Counted from the first letter of the stretch, positions 11,090 through 19,248 are shown. The stretch: 64,000 nucleotides of DNA from an uncultured Collinsella sp. (GCA_958354105.1 CATWVA010000001.1:186001-250000); one strand, 5' to 3'. The notes: generated by a model not told the origin, from the letters alone. A program made the numbers and translations.

Positions 11090-11155
11090 TTCGACTGACT
11101 GCGGGAACGGCCTTTCCGCTCAATGTGTTCGGCTGAGATCGGAAATCAACCAAAC
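11089..11155 (+). repeat. 67-bp direct repeat, left copy (candidate island boundary)
   Basis: This segment begins GTTCGACTGACTGCGGGAAC. It is repeated at 18717-18783 in the same orientation with 64 of 67 bases identical. The two copies bracket the accessory island with the ABC/peptide operon and the integrase remnant, so this may be a recombination or attachment site. It could also be a dispersed genomic repeat. An inverted repeat AACTGAAC/GTTCAGTT (11153-11171) follows directly. Confidence 0.8.
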
Positions 11156-11185
11156 TGAACTAGGTTCAGTTGACATGGTTAAAAA

Positions 11186-11212
11186 CGGGGGCGACGCTTT
11201 TGCGTCGCCCCT
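11186..11212 (-). terminator. Intrinsic terminator at the end of the peptide/ABC operon
   Basis: Perfect stem GGGGCGACGC/GCGTCGCCCC with an AAAA loop, followed leftwards by CGTTTTT. It lies 18 bases after the stop of the last peptide gene. Confidence 0.9.
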
Positions 11213-11229
11213 CGTCCCAGCCGGTTGCT

Positions 11230-11574
11230 TTAGTTGTACACACGGTAGTTAAACTTGAACTGGGTTATGTGTCCATAGTTTGAGCCGTACCAACCCGACG
11301 TATAGCTGATTGCCTCTGCGCCTAGATAGTCGTAGCCCTTGTTGTAGCGAAGCTGACGGTAGGTCGTGTCGTACTCTGCTACGTAAAACGTGTCTCCAGA
11401 GAAGGCTTTGTACCGGTCCTTAACCGTCGAAGCCATGTACGCGGGTTCGACATCGCCTTTCTCCCCGTTGAGCGCATAGACGGGTGCCGCGATTCCGCAT
11501 AAAGCCGTTGCCACGAGGATGGCGTAGACAGCCATGCGCGACGCATTGGACTTCAGCTGTTCAAATAGTTTCAT
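11230..11574 (-). CDS. Small secreted Tyr-rich peptide, candidate bacteriocin-like
   Basis: 114 residues. A Sec-type signal peptide is clear: basic n-region (KLFEQLKSNASRM), hydrophobic core AVYAILVATALCGIAA, and a likely cut after PVYA. The mature part of about 75 residues is unusually rich in Tyr and Gly (for example GYDYLGAEAISYTSGWYGSN, ending FNYRVYN) and has no Cys. The ATG at 11574 has GAGGAAGG upstream and sits one base after the stop of the permease-ATPase fusion; an in-frame GTG at 11583 is less likely. As the last gene of an operon that starts with another secreted peptide and carries ABC components, it may be a second bacteriocin or an accessory factor. I do not recognise a named family with certainty; the Tyr/Gly pattern is reminiscent of lactococcin 972. 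Confidence 0.6.
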   Translation of the reverse strand: MKLFEQLKSNASRMAVYAILVATALCGIAAPVYALNGEKGDVEPAYMASTVKDRYKAFSGDTFYVAEYDTTYRQLRYNKGYDYLGAEAISYTSGWYGSNYGHITQFKFNYRVYN

Positions 11575-11575
11575 G

Positions 11576-13390
11576 TCATTCACCTTCCTCGTATGTATCG
11601 AGGTATTCCTGCTTGAGCGCCTGCGAGGACGACTTGATCTTTTCCACGAGCGCGCCGGCCTCGATGAAGTAGAACGAGTTGGTGAGGTCTGCCAGGTCGT
11701 CGAGCAGATGGCTTGAAATGAGCACGCTTCGTCCCCGCGCCACCTCGCTGCGCATCGCGTCGCAGGAGGTCTTCCGCTTTCCCGGATCGAGGCCGTTCAG
11801 CGGTTCATCGAGGATGAGGTACGGGCAATCGGTCGCTATCGCCATGGCAAGCTTTACCTGCTGCTTCATTCCTGTCGAGAGTTTACGGGTCGGCTTGTCG
11901 AGATATGGGGAGATTCCGAGGGAGTCGCAGAGCGAGTCGATGTCGGCGGCCGATTTCCACGCCTCCCTAACGAAAGCAAGGTGCTCGATGGCCGATAGCG
12001 TGGGGTAAAGATCCGTGCCGCCTGAAGAGCTCAGGTAGACGAGTTCTGCAAATTCGGCTGATCGACGTTGGCTGATTCCGTCTGCCGCCAGGCTTCCCGA
12101 GCGGATGCGGGTGGGAAATTGGCCCGACAGCGCTTCAAGAAGGGTGGTTTTCCCCGAGCCGTTGGGAGCAACGAGGCCCGCCGCCGTTCCCGGGCTCAGG
12201 AAAAGCGACCCGATTGAAAGTATCGTCGTGCTTCCGTATCCCACGCTCGCGTCCAGAAGCTCGAGCCCATGGTGCTTTTTCGCGGGGCCAGGCTGTTTGG
12301 GGGAACGTGTCGCAACGGCGCCGACCGTAAAAAAGACCGCGACGTATGCCAGGGCCACGGCAAGCATCGATGCGCTGCCTGAACCGGAGCCAATGAATTC
12401 TGTCGGGAAGCATCCTACGTAACCCGTTGCCTCGATAGGCGAGAATACGGCCAGCGGCAGGAGATTGAGCGCGGCGTTATGCTCCAGTGCCGAATCGGAC
12501 AGTAACGGGAATGCCGGGGCCGCGACAAGCAGCGCGGAGGTAAGGGGGCCCGCGAGGACGCGCCTCGTTGCGGTCGATAGGACGGCGGAGCAAACGGATA
12601 TCAAGGTTCCGCCCGCAAGCAGCGCGAGAAGCAGGGTCGTGAAGACGTTTCCCGCGGTCGTGGTGGTAAGCGCGCCGTCATGGAAGAAGGCGATCGGGTA
12701 CCCAATTTGCCCGAAGCCGTTTAGGGCCAAGGCGTAAATGCCCCCGGGTGCGAGGCCGGCGAGGAGCATCGCGGCCCCCGCGGCGATTATCGAAAACACG
12801 ATCTGGATAAGGCGCCGGAATTTGGGCACGGGCGCCTTCGCCGCCAGGGTCCCGGGCCTTGTGGCGCCGAGCACGAGTATCGACGAGAGAAGGAAGGGGA
12901 TGAAGGGAAGGAAAGACGGCACCGCGGCAATGGCGTAAGGCAGGAAGGAAAGGAATGGCAGGTCGCTTGCGGAGGCCGGGATATCCGTGATGCCGGAGCT
13001 GCTCAGGGCACGGCAATATGCGAGCTCCGCGTCATTGGTCTCTCGGTCTCCCACGATGGACCCGGATTGGAAGCCTTCGCCCATGAGCGCGTAGTAGCTC
13101 TCGGCAGAATCGAGAAAGGCGGCGTCGGTTTGAGCGGCAAGGGCGGCGTTCGCGTATCTTGCAAGCTCCGCGTCAGCTTGCTGCTCTGGAGATAGGTCTG
13201 TGCCGCTGGCCTGGGGCGCGCGCGTATTGAATGCGTCGACAAAGCCCTGCATGCCCTGTTTCATAAAGAAGGGCCCGTAGATGGGTGAATTGAACGCAAT
13301 GGGGACGGAAAAGGCTGCAGCGAGAACGAGCGTACAAATCCATACGGCCCTGTCTCTTAGGATTAGTTTGAGAAGAAGTCGACAGTACAT
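11576..13390 (-). CDS. ABC transporter permease-ATPase fusion
   Basis: 604 residues. The N-terminal 360 form one permease module: membrane segment 15-30, an extracellular loop, then about five membrane segments, with the motif LNGFGQIGYPIAFF. The C-terminal 230 form an ATPase: Walker A LVAPNGSGKTTLL, signature LSTGMKQQVKLAM, Walker B YLILDEPLNGLDP and switch SSHLLDDLADL. The permease module resembles each half of the 740-residue permease upstream, so the fusion probably arose by joining a third copy to an ATPase. It likely exports or gives immunity to the secreted peptides. The ATG at 13390 has AGGTG upstream. The stop is TGA, rare in this window, and codon use looks less GC-biased than in flanking genes. 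Confidence 0.8.
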   Translation of the reverse strand: MYCRLLLKLILRDRAVWICTLVLAAAFSVPIAFNSPIYGPFFMKQGMQGFVDAFNTRAPQASGTDLSPEQQADAELARYANAALAAQTDAAFLDSAESYYALMGEGFQSGSIVGDRETNDAELAYCRALSSSGITDIPASASDLPFLSFLPYAIAAVPSFLPFIPFLLSSILVLGATRPGTLAAKAPVPKFRRLIQIVFSIIAAGAAMLLAGLAPGGIYALALNGFGQIGYPIAFFHDGALTTTTAGNVFTTLLLALLAGGTLISVCSAVLSTATRRVLAGPLTSALLVAAPAFPLLSDSALEHNAALNLLPLAVFSPIEATGYVGCFPTEFIGSGSGSASMLAVALAYVAVFFTVGAVATRSPKQPGPAKKHHGLELLDASVGYGSTTILSIGSLFLSPGTAAGLVAPNGSGKTTLLEALSGQFPTRIRSGSLAADGISQRRSAEFAELVYLSSSGGTDLYPTLSAIEHLAFVREAWKSAADIDSLCDSLGISPYLDKPTRKLSTGMKQQVKLAMAIATDCPYLILDEPLNGLDPGKRKTSCDAMRSEVARGRSVLISSHLLDDLADLTNSFYFIEAGALVEKIKSSSQALKQEYLDTYEEGE

Positions 13391-13543
13391 TTAGAAGCAC
13401 CTACATTTCCCAAAGCATCGTTAGATTAATAATGACAGACCGAATGAAGATGCGTGCGATGGGGGCGAGGCGAATGGCTGAGCGGTATCGATATGCGGGT
13501 TCAACGGTATTATATTGGCCACATAGATTTTTAACTTGCATTT
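13391..13543 (-). promoter_or_regulatory. Possible internal promoter upstream of the permease-ATPase fusion
   Basis: This 153-bp gap is the only sizeable one in the operon. Read leftwards it has a perfect TATAAT about 35 bases into the gap, with no convincing -35 at 17 bases. The rest shows no hairpin. A separate transcript for the fusion and second peptide is possible. Confidence 0.3.
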
Positions 13544-14293
13544 CTACCCGCCCTTTTCGTAGAGTCGCCGATACGTGCTTAGCGCACCCTCGGCGCGTCC
13601 AGCAGGCTTTGCGAAATGGGATCCAGGAGACTTCGGCGCAGCATCATCTTGCGGAATGTTTCTAATGAGCCTCCCATCCTTCAAAAACAGAATCTCATCG
13701 CACAGCCTATCGACCGAATCCAAGATGTGGGATGACATGATGATGCACGTACCAGAATCGGCCAGCTTCCTGAGAATCTCGGAATGCAAGTCCACCCTGC
13801 TGGGGTCGAGCGCGTTCATGGGCTCATCTAATAGAAGGTACCGCGCGCCCGTCGCATACGCAATCGCCAGGGTAAGCTGCTGCTTCATGCCCTGGCTCAG
13901 AGTGCGGATCCTCATCTTCGCGAACTCGCCTATCTGCGTTTGTTCCACTATCTCTTCGATATCGCGAGCATGCGGCCACATATCGCAAACCATCTTGAGG
14001 TGATCTTCCGCACGCAATCCGGGATACAGCAGCGTCCCCTCACCAGGTGCATAGAAGATCATAGAACGGACCTCTCTCGCACCCGTACCCTGCACCTCAT
14101 CCAGAACGATGCTCCCGTCCACGCGAGGACCCGGCAAACCTGCCATCGCACGCAGCAACGTCGTCTTTCCATGCCCGTTCGGAGCGACGAGACCGTAGAC
14201 CGTACCCGGGGCAAACTCAGCGTTCACCGAATCTACGAGCACCTTCTTTCCATAAGAGATCGTCAGCGTTTGAAGGTCAATCATCGAGATCAT
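13544..14293 (-). CDS. ABC transporter ATP-binding protein
   Basis: 249-residue ATPase: Walker A GLVAPNGHGKTTLL, signature LSQGMKQQLTLAIAY, Walker B YLLLDEPMNALDP and switch MSSHILDSVDRL. It is closest in pattern to the ATPase part of the fusion next door (both have GLVAPNG.GKTTLL and GMKQQ). Its ATG at 14293 overlaps the permease stop as ATGA, which indicates tight coupling and a shared complex; a second ATG at 14284 with AAGGGG upstream is an alternative start. In lactococcin 972 loci the third gene is an ATPase of this kind working with a large membrane protein, which fits the order here. Confidence 0.88.
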   Translation of the reverse strand: MISMIDLQTLTISYGKKVLVDSVNAEFAPGTVYGLVAPNGHGKTTLLRAMAGLPGPRVDGSIVLDEVQGTGAREVRSMIFYAPGEGTLLYPGLRAEDHLKMVCDMWPHARDIEEIVEQTQIGEFAKMRIRTLSQGMKQQLTLAIAYATGARYLLLDEPMNALDPSRVDLHSEILRKLADSGTCIIMSSHILDSVDRLCDEILFLKDGRLIRNIPQDDAAPKSPGSHFAKPAGRAEGALSTYRRLYEKGG

Positions 14294-16512
14294 CCCCTTT
14301 CGATCTTTGGAACACTCAGGCGCACCATCAACGGAGATACGGCGCCCAAGACCACCAGCAGAGCGCCCGATGCGCCGACGACCTCTCCAAAAGGCATCGC
14401 GTTCGTCCCTCGCCCAAGGAACCCAATCGTCCCCACCTGGGAAGCGGGATCAAACGAGGCGAATGGAGCCAGCAGCGCGACGCCCATGCCCACGCTTTCA
14501 ACATGAGCGCTCAACGAACCCAACACCAAGAGAACCGCGCAAACCATTCCGGTGACAACGGGGTTGCGGCTAATCGCTGCTGTCAACGCAGCGACGACGG
14601 AAATCACGCCGTATGCCATGACCAGCAACGGAATACTGCACAACACCGCCTCCCCCACCATGGACGTTGTCGAAGCTCCCGCCCGAATGAGAGCGACGGG
14701 ATACTCCGATCCACCCGCACCGTTCTTAATCACGGACACAACGACAGCGGGAACCATCGACACCAAAAGCAGCACCAAGCCAAGCAGGAGAGCCAGCGCA
14801 ACAGCCGTCAGAAAACGCACATGCGCTGTTGCGGGGATCTGGAGAACCAGAAGGGAACGACACTGCAGGTGGGTGCACGCGAGCGATGTGACAACCACGG
14901 GCAACAGCAAAAATAAGGAGGGAAGCGCTGCCTGGAGATACGAAAGGAGGATTAATGGGGGCATCTTCGTACTTAACTCGTAAACCTTGGGGTCCGGCAA
15001 GCTCGCGATCGACTCAAGCAGAAGGGCGCGCGCCTCCGCACGAGAAGGAGTCTCCGGCTCGATTCCGATCGATTGCAGGAGAGTCGCATCTGCCGCGCCC
15101 AGCTCACCTCGAGCGCGCTCGTACGTCGCAAGGCTTCGAAACCCCTCCGCAGGCATAGGCGCGTACACGAAACCCGAAAGAGCATCCCGCATGTCTTCCA
15201 GGGCCGCTTTGCCCTCGACGTCCATATTCGCAGCGTTCTGCTCTAGATACCGATCTATTGAACGGAGCTCCCCATCCCTATACCGAACAGCGGAAACGTT
15301 ATCAGCGTCAGGAAACATCTCGACCAGAGCCGGGGCCAGCATCGTCGTCGACATTGCAATCGCGCATACGGCGAGGGTAGGAGAACGCAGGAGCAGTTTC
15401 CCCATCGTTCTTACGTATGCAACGGCGGAGGCACAAGCGCTCGAACGAGTTGCCGTTCTCGATGCAGTGAAGGAACCTCTCTCAAGACAAATCGGGGATA
15501 TCGGGCACGCGCAGCCGCTCTTTCCAGCAACGCAAAGCAGGCTAATTGCCAGCACCTCGATCCCGATTGCGCATACGAGGGCAATCGCGCCACGCTCGAA
15601 GCAAAGTCCAGGCAGATTCACTATCTGCGTTGTCGGGTACGGGCTATAGGCGCCGACGGTCAACTCAGTGTTCGCATACGTAAGGGGATTCAACAGGGCG
15701 AACTCACGTAAAGCGATGGATCTTCCGTAATACCCGGGAACCATCGTCACCCCCATCAGGGCACATACGAACACGATTCCAAGCGTAGGGTTATTGGCAA
15801 TCTTCACGGCAAGGTGAACGACAAGCGAGATGAACGCTGCCACCAAGAATTGCAAGATGGCCGTCTGCGCGAACACCAGCCAAGCCGGTTTGATAACCGG
15901 AGTCGCATATTGAATGTAGCCTATCGGATAGAACGGCGAGCCCGGGCCATTCTTCACAAGCGCGGCGATTATCCCTGGAAGATTGATGGCGAGGACGGCA
16001 AGCATTGCAAAAACACTCGCCCATACGCTCGATGCAACAAGTCTACCCAGCTCGCCCATCGGTGCCTGGATGATGAGCTTTTCACGTTTGTTAAGACGCG
16101 CGGCAAGGAACGAGACGGCAACGGCCGTTGCGACCCATAGCAAGTACTCCTTCGATCCGTCATAATAGGTGTACTCTCCATCCGATATCTGCAGAAACGG
16201 AAGTAGGGGAGAGAGCGGTGCCAAGATAAGACGTCCCGCGGCAAGAGGGTACAGAAGCGCGGGCATGCTTGATGAAGAGGTATAGACACCGTCCTCCCCC
16301 GCATTCACAAGCGCATCCGCATAGGATGCTGACAATTCCTGCTCAACACGGGTTATTCCCGACTCGAGGTATTCGACCCGTCCGTCGATGCCAGCCGCGC
16401 TCCTGAAGACGGGCAGAGCACAAAGAACCATCAACGCAACAACGACAACACAGAGCGACCTGGAGGAGAGAAGCGACCTAAAGATCGCCTTCGAGATTTT
16501 GAGCATATTCAT
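14290..16512 (-). CDS. Large two-module ABC permease (bacteriocin-associated type)
   Basis: 740 residues with an internal duplication. Each half has one N-terminal membrane segment, an extracellular domain and a cluster of about five membrane segments. Corresponding motifs are KNGPGSPFYPIGYI in the first half and KNGAGGSEYPVALI in the second. This architecture and the position between a secreted peptide and an ATPase resemble the bacteriocin-associated integral membrane protein of lactococcin 972 loci, thought to give export or immunity. The ATG at 16512 (MNMLKISKAIF) has AAGG six bases upstream. An earlier ATG at 16578, abutting the peptide stop, would put a hairpin inside the coding region and is less likely. 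Ends in TGA. Confidence 0.8.
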   Translation of the reverse strand: MNMLKISKAIFRSLLSSRSLCVVVVALMVLCALPVFRSAAGIDGRVEYLESGITRVEQELSASYADALVNAGEDGVYTSSSSMPALLYPLAAGRLILAPLSPLLPFLQISDGEYTYYDGSKEYLLWVATAVAVSFLAARLNKREKLIIQAPMGELGRLVASSVWASVFAMLAVLAINLPGIIAALVKNGPGSPFYPIGYIQYATPVIKPAWLVFAQTAILQFLVAAFISLVVHLAVKIANNPTLGIVFVCALMGVTMVPGYYGRSIALREFALLNPLTYANTELTVGAYSPYPTTQIVNLPGLCFERGAIALVCAIGIEVLAISLLCVAGKSGCACPISPICLERGSFTASRTATRSSACASAVAYVRTMGKLLLRSPTLAVCAIAMSTTMLAPALVEMFPDADNVSAVRYRDGELRSIDRYLEQNAANMDVEGKAALEDMRDALSGFVYAPMPAEGFRSLATYERARGELGAADATLLQSIGIEPETPSRAEARALLLESIASLPDPKVYELSTKMPPLILLSYLQAALPSLFLLLPVVVTSLACTHLQCRSLLVLQIPATAHVRFLTAVALALLLGLVLLLVSMVPAVVVSVIKNGAGGSEYPVALIRAGASTTSMVGEAVLCSIPLLVMAYGVISVVAALTAAISRNPVVTGMVCAVLLVLGSLSAHVESVGMGVALLAPFASFDPASQVGTIGFLGRGTNAMPFGEVVGASGALLVVLGAVSPLMVRLSVPKIERG

Positions 16513-16543
16513 CGCCAACCTTAACCTCATCCAGTCGGAACAG

Positions 16544-16570
16544 AGGGGCCGAACAAAATGCTCGGCCCTT
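16544..16570 (-). promoter_or_regulatory. Intercistronic hairpin between peptide and permease genes
   Basis: AGGGCCGAGCA pairs with TGTTCGGCCCCT around a short TTT-rich loop, directly after the peptide stop codon. No T run follows. It could attenuate or protect the transcript so that more peptide than permease is made, as in many bacteriocin operons. Confidence 0.5.
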
Positions 16571-16578
16571 CCTCGCAT

Positions 16579-16944
16579 CTAGTAGGTGCTATAGACAAAT
16601 TGCCATTTATCAGTTGTGCCAAGAACACCACAGGAGCACATTGCAGCGAGGCGGGATTCCCTATGATGCGCGGATCGGCGATAGCCATTTCGGTAGGAGA
16701 TCGTCTTGTAAGAGATGTTGAACATCGAGATGCTGTGCCCGCTTACGCCGCGAGGACAGCTGTAGCTCCAGTAGGTATCGACGACGTCGTCCGTATACCC
16801 GAGGGGCTCAACGAGGGCACACTGGCTGCTCTCCTGGGAAGGAGGCATCGGGGTATCCGCAAAAGCGGGGGCTCCCGGCAGCAACAGACAAAGAGCGAGG
16901 CCGAGGAAAACCAAGAGCTTACACGACTTAACAGTACTGAACAT
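16579..16944 (-). CDS. Secreted Cys-containing peptide, lactococcin 972-like candidate
   Basis: 121 residues. It has a Sec signal peptide: KSCKLLVFLGLALCLLLPG with a likely cut after AFA. The mature part, about 93 residues, is rich in Tyr, Ser and Arg, has several Cys (one pair as MCSCG), contains YWSYSCPRG and RSAHHRESRLA, and ends in an aromatic stretch WQFVYSTY. Lactococcin 972-family bacteriocins share Sec secretion, a W-Y-G rich N-terminal part, a His/Ser-rich centre and an aromatic C-terminus; the similarity is by pattern only. The ATG at 16944 follows GGAGAGG; a TTG four codons earlier is possible. It is the first gene of the five-gene operon and is divergent from the DUF2975-like gene. 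Confidence 0.6.
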   Translation of the reverse strand: MFSTVKSCKLLVFLGLALCLLLPGAPAFADTPMPPSQESSQCALVEPLGYTDDVVDTYWSYSCPRGVSGHSISMFNISYKTISYRNGYRRSAHHRESRLAAMCSCGVLGTTDKWQFVYSTY

Positions 16945-16978
16945 AATCCTCTCCAATCTAGAGGGGTTTCGGTTACAG

Positions 16979-17030
16979 TATGCTGTGATTACTTGCCGGC
17001 AAAGTCAATTTAACATAAACTGTTAAAAAG
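16979..17030. promoter_or_regulatory. Divergent promoter/operator of the peptide operon
   Basis: The 120-bp gap between divergent genes is AT-rich. Leftwards, a TTGACT -35 (17003-17008) precedes ACTGT-type -10 sequences with loose spacing. Next to it is the inverted repeat TTAACA/TGTTAA (17010-17026), and TTGCCGGCAA lies between the -35 and the gene. These are plausible binding sites for the nearby XRE regulator. Confidence 0.45.
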
Positions 17031-17064
17031 TAACCTGAGTTTTTTAAATTCTTCGGAGGTTATT

Positions 17065-17577
17065 ATGAGTTCCGACAATCGCACTCCCCGGCTTCATTCC
17101 TTCCGCATCGCATGTGCGATAGCCTCTGCGACCCTTTGCGCCACCGCCATCGCACAAGTGGCGTTCTCCTTAAAGCCAGCAATCGAAGTGCTCGACAACC
17201 CTGTAATTGCAGACTCCCCCGCGTATCCAGCCCTTGCGATCTCGACATTGGTCCCTGCCGTCATCGGTATCGCTACGACCATCCTCAGCGCCGTTCTCGT
17301 GTGGACGATCAAGAGCGGAGACCCCTTCAAGAAAGGGTCTGCGACATGCTTGAAGGTGCTCGGCATTCTCTTCGTTGTTCAAGCTGCCACCAGCCTCTAC
17401 GCCGGCTCACTCAAAACCTCCGTTTCGATGTTTGGCGGCGAGGGGGCCGTCGGCGCCCAAGAGATCGCTTCATCATTCGATTGGACCTCTCTGGTTCTCG
17501 GCATCGTCCTGTTCATGCTTTCCCAGCTCTTCTTGTACGCCCGAGAGCTGTACCTCGACTCCGACGAGATTGCGTAA
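17065..17577 (+). CDS. DUF2975-like four-helix membrane protein
   Basis: 170 residues with about four membrane segments (near 15-38, 57-80, 98-118 and 140-160). The pattern KSGDPFKKGSATCLKVLGI between the second and third segments is typical of DUF2975/YoaS proteins. Function is unknown. Such proteins are commonly encoded next to a small XRE regulator, as here (nine bases downstream), and may tune that regulator or sense membrane state. The start has GGAGG upstream. The gene is transcribed away from the bacteriocin-like operon and may provide regulation or self-protection. Confidence 0.7.
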   Translation: MSSDNRTPRLHSFRIACAIASATLCATAIAQVAFSLKPAIEVLDNPVIADSPAYPALAISTLVPAVIGIATTILSAVLVWTIKSGDPFKKGSATCLKVLGILFVVQAATSLYAGSLKTSVSMFGGEGAVGAQEIASSFDWTSLVLGIVLFMLSQLFLYARELYLDSDEIA

Positions 17578-17586
17578 GGAAACGCC

Positions 17587-17838
17587 ATGCCCGTAATTGT
17601 TCGCCTCGACAAGATCATGGCCGAGCGAAAGATTTCCTCGAACGAACTTGCCGAAAGGATTGGAACCACGCCCGTGAACCTGTCCCGTATTAAAAAAGGG
17701 CATATTCGCGGCATTCGCTTCAACACACTCGAGCAGCTATGCCTCGCCCTTCGTTGCCAACCCGGAGACCTTCTCGAAGTCATGAGCGAAGAGGATGCCC
17801 GAAAGGAGTTCGGACTCGATTGGTCCGCCGAGGATTAG
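17587..17838 (+). CDS. XRE/Cro-type helix-turn-helix regulator (YozG-like)
   Basis: 83-residue DNA-binding protein. Residues 5-65 form a Cro/CI-type helix-turn-helix: MAERKISSNELAERIGTTPV, then NLSRIKKGHIRGIRFNTLEQ, and the C-terminal helices LCLALRCQPGDLLEV. AAGGA lies six bases before the ATG. Together with the upstream membrane protein it forms the common YoaS/YozG-like pair. It likely binds the intergenic region upstream of 17065 and controls the divergent peptide operon. Its stop codon (17836-17838) is directly followed, in the same frame, by integrase sequence. Confidence 0.85.
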   Translation: MPVIVRLDKIMAERKISSNELAERIGTTPVNLSRIKKGHIRGIRFNTLEQLCLALRCQPGDLLEVMSEEDARKEFGLDWSAED

Positions 17839-18564
17839 AGGGCGGTCGTACTCGCCCTGCACACGGGGATGCGAATCGGCGAGGTCTGCGGCCTTCGGTG
17901 GTGCGATGTGGATTTCGAGACGGGCCTGATCTCGATCAGACACTCGGTGGCGTACGCGAAGGGAATGGGTTCGTTCATCAAGGACACCAAGACCCATGAC
18001 GCCAGGGGTATCCCCATCGACCCGGTCGGCCTACTCCCCTTCCTGAAGGAGACCCACGAGATCGACTGCGGAAAGCTGCGCTTGCGCGGCCTTACCGGGG
18101 CGGTCGAGATCGGGGACTGCTACATCCTGTCGGAGCCGGGCGCGACCTTCGCGACGACAAGCTATATCCGCAGGGCGTTCAAGACGTTCTCGGAGACCAA
18201 CGGCCTCATGGGCACCAACGACGAGCTGATCACGTTCCACGGCCTTCGCCACACGTTCGCAACGCAGTGGATCCGCCAAGGCGGCGATATCAAGGCGCTC
18301 CAATCGATCCTCGGCCACAAGGACGCCATGGCGACGCTCAACGTCTACGCCGACATCGAGCCCATCTCCAAAATCCATAACATGCTGCGCGCCACGCCGT
18401 GCCTTTGGCGCGGGCACCTCGGGCCGAGGGTCGATCCGGGTCCCATGTTCCAACAGAGGATCCAGGAGTCCATCGAGACGCTCCAGGCGTTCGGCTACGG
18501 CATCACCGAGCCGGACGACCGAAATATCGCCATACGCGACGTGAAGACGAACAGTTGGCTCTAG
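17839..18564 (+). pseudogene. Tyrosine recombinase (integrase) catalytic domain, N-terminus missing
   Basis: 241 codons open in the same frame as the preceding regulator but separated from it by its TAG. The sequence begins RAVVLALHTGMRIGEVCGLR, the first catalytic Arg box, and contains HGLRHTFATQW (His and Arg) and LGHKDAMATLNVYAD (His and nucleophile Tyr). All catalytic positions are kept, but the arm-binding and core-binding domains (usually 150-200 residues) are absent. An internal ATG at 17869 could start a 231-residue fragment. The C-terminal 55 residues are unlike common integrases. It is a relic of the element that delivered the island, or was cut when the regulator module joined. Activity is unlikely. 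Confidence 0.75.
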
Positions 18565-18716
18565 CTCACCGAGTACGCGGCAGTGCTGGGCCCATCCCAA
18601 CTGAGGTCACGGTGGTCCGATAGGGGCGCCGCCCGCGGCATGCGCCGCGGAGCGGTATCCCCTACCGAAGGGCGGGGATGCCCTCCGCTTCCAGTTCGGA
18701 ATCAGCCGTCGGAGGC
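18565..18716. other. Non-coding stretch after the integrase relic
   Basis: GC-rich, with two CCGCGG palindromes (near 18631-18650) and the short hairpin around ggggatgccctcc, but no recognisable gene or promoter. The right copy of the direct repeat follows. Confidence 0.4.
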
Positions 18717-18783
18717 GTTCGGCTGACTGCGGGAACGGCCTGTCCGCTCAATGTGTTCGGCTGAGATCGGAAATCAACCCAAC
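18717..18783 (+). repeat. 67-bp direct repeat, right copy (candidate island boundary)
   Basis: Same orientation as 11089-11155, with three mismatches. It lies between the integrase relic and the ACT-domain gene. Downstream an inverted repeat GGTACA/TGTACC (18891-18913) in the leader of the ACT gene may be an operator. Confidence 0.8.
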
Positions 18784-18960
18784 ACGAGCCGGACACGCGC
18801 CAGACGGCTCTTCCCCGTGCGGCCTTCCCCCTTACGCTCATGTTGCAGGCATGTAACGCCGCAGCGAGCGCGCCTTTTTTGCGCCAGACAGGTACAATGA
18901 TGAACACTGTACCGTAGCGGAGCGCCCCGCGCGCGCCGCAATCACGCGAAAGGGTTTCCC

Positions 18961-19248
18961 ATGGCCGAGATCTCGTCCTCCCGTATCGTCATCACCGTCC
19001 TTGGCAAGAACCGCCCCGGCATCGTCGCCGGCGTCACCCGTGTCCTAGGCGAGGCCAACGTCGACATCCGCGACATCACGCAGTCCATTATCGAGGACAT
19101 CTTCACCATGACCATGCTGGCCGATACCGCCGAGTCCAAGCTCGACTTCGCCGAGCTGCAGAAGGCGCTGGCCGAGGCCGGCGAGCTTTCGGGCGTCAAC
19201 GTGTCCATCCAGCGCGAGGACGTCTTTAACTTTATGTACCGCCTGTAG
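18961..19248 (+). CDS. ACT domain protein (UPF0237 type)
   Basis: 95-residue single ACT domain with the ligand-binding turn KNRPGIVAGVTRVLGEANVD and the second half VNVSIQREDVFNFMYRL, which matches UPF0237/GcvR-like proteins. Such proteins bind small molecules, often amino acids, and act as regulators; the ligand is not known. In many Gram-positives the gene is coupled to a DUF711 protein, but here citrate synthase follows 77 bp later. The start is set by the ATG after AAAGGG. Nothing in the sequence identifies the ligand. Confidence 0.85.
   Translation: MAEISSSRIVITVLGKNRPGIVAGVTRVLGEANVDIRDITQSIIEDIFTMTMLADTAESKLDFAELQKALAEAGELSGVNVSIQREDVFNFMYRL

Noticed and set aside
17869..18564. Functional integrase starting at the internal ATG
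   Set aside because: The DNA-binding domains are missing and the start lacks a ribosome-binding site.
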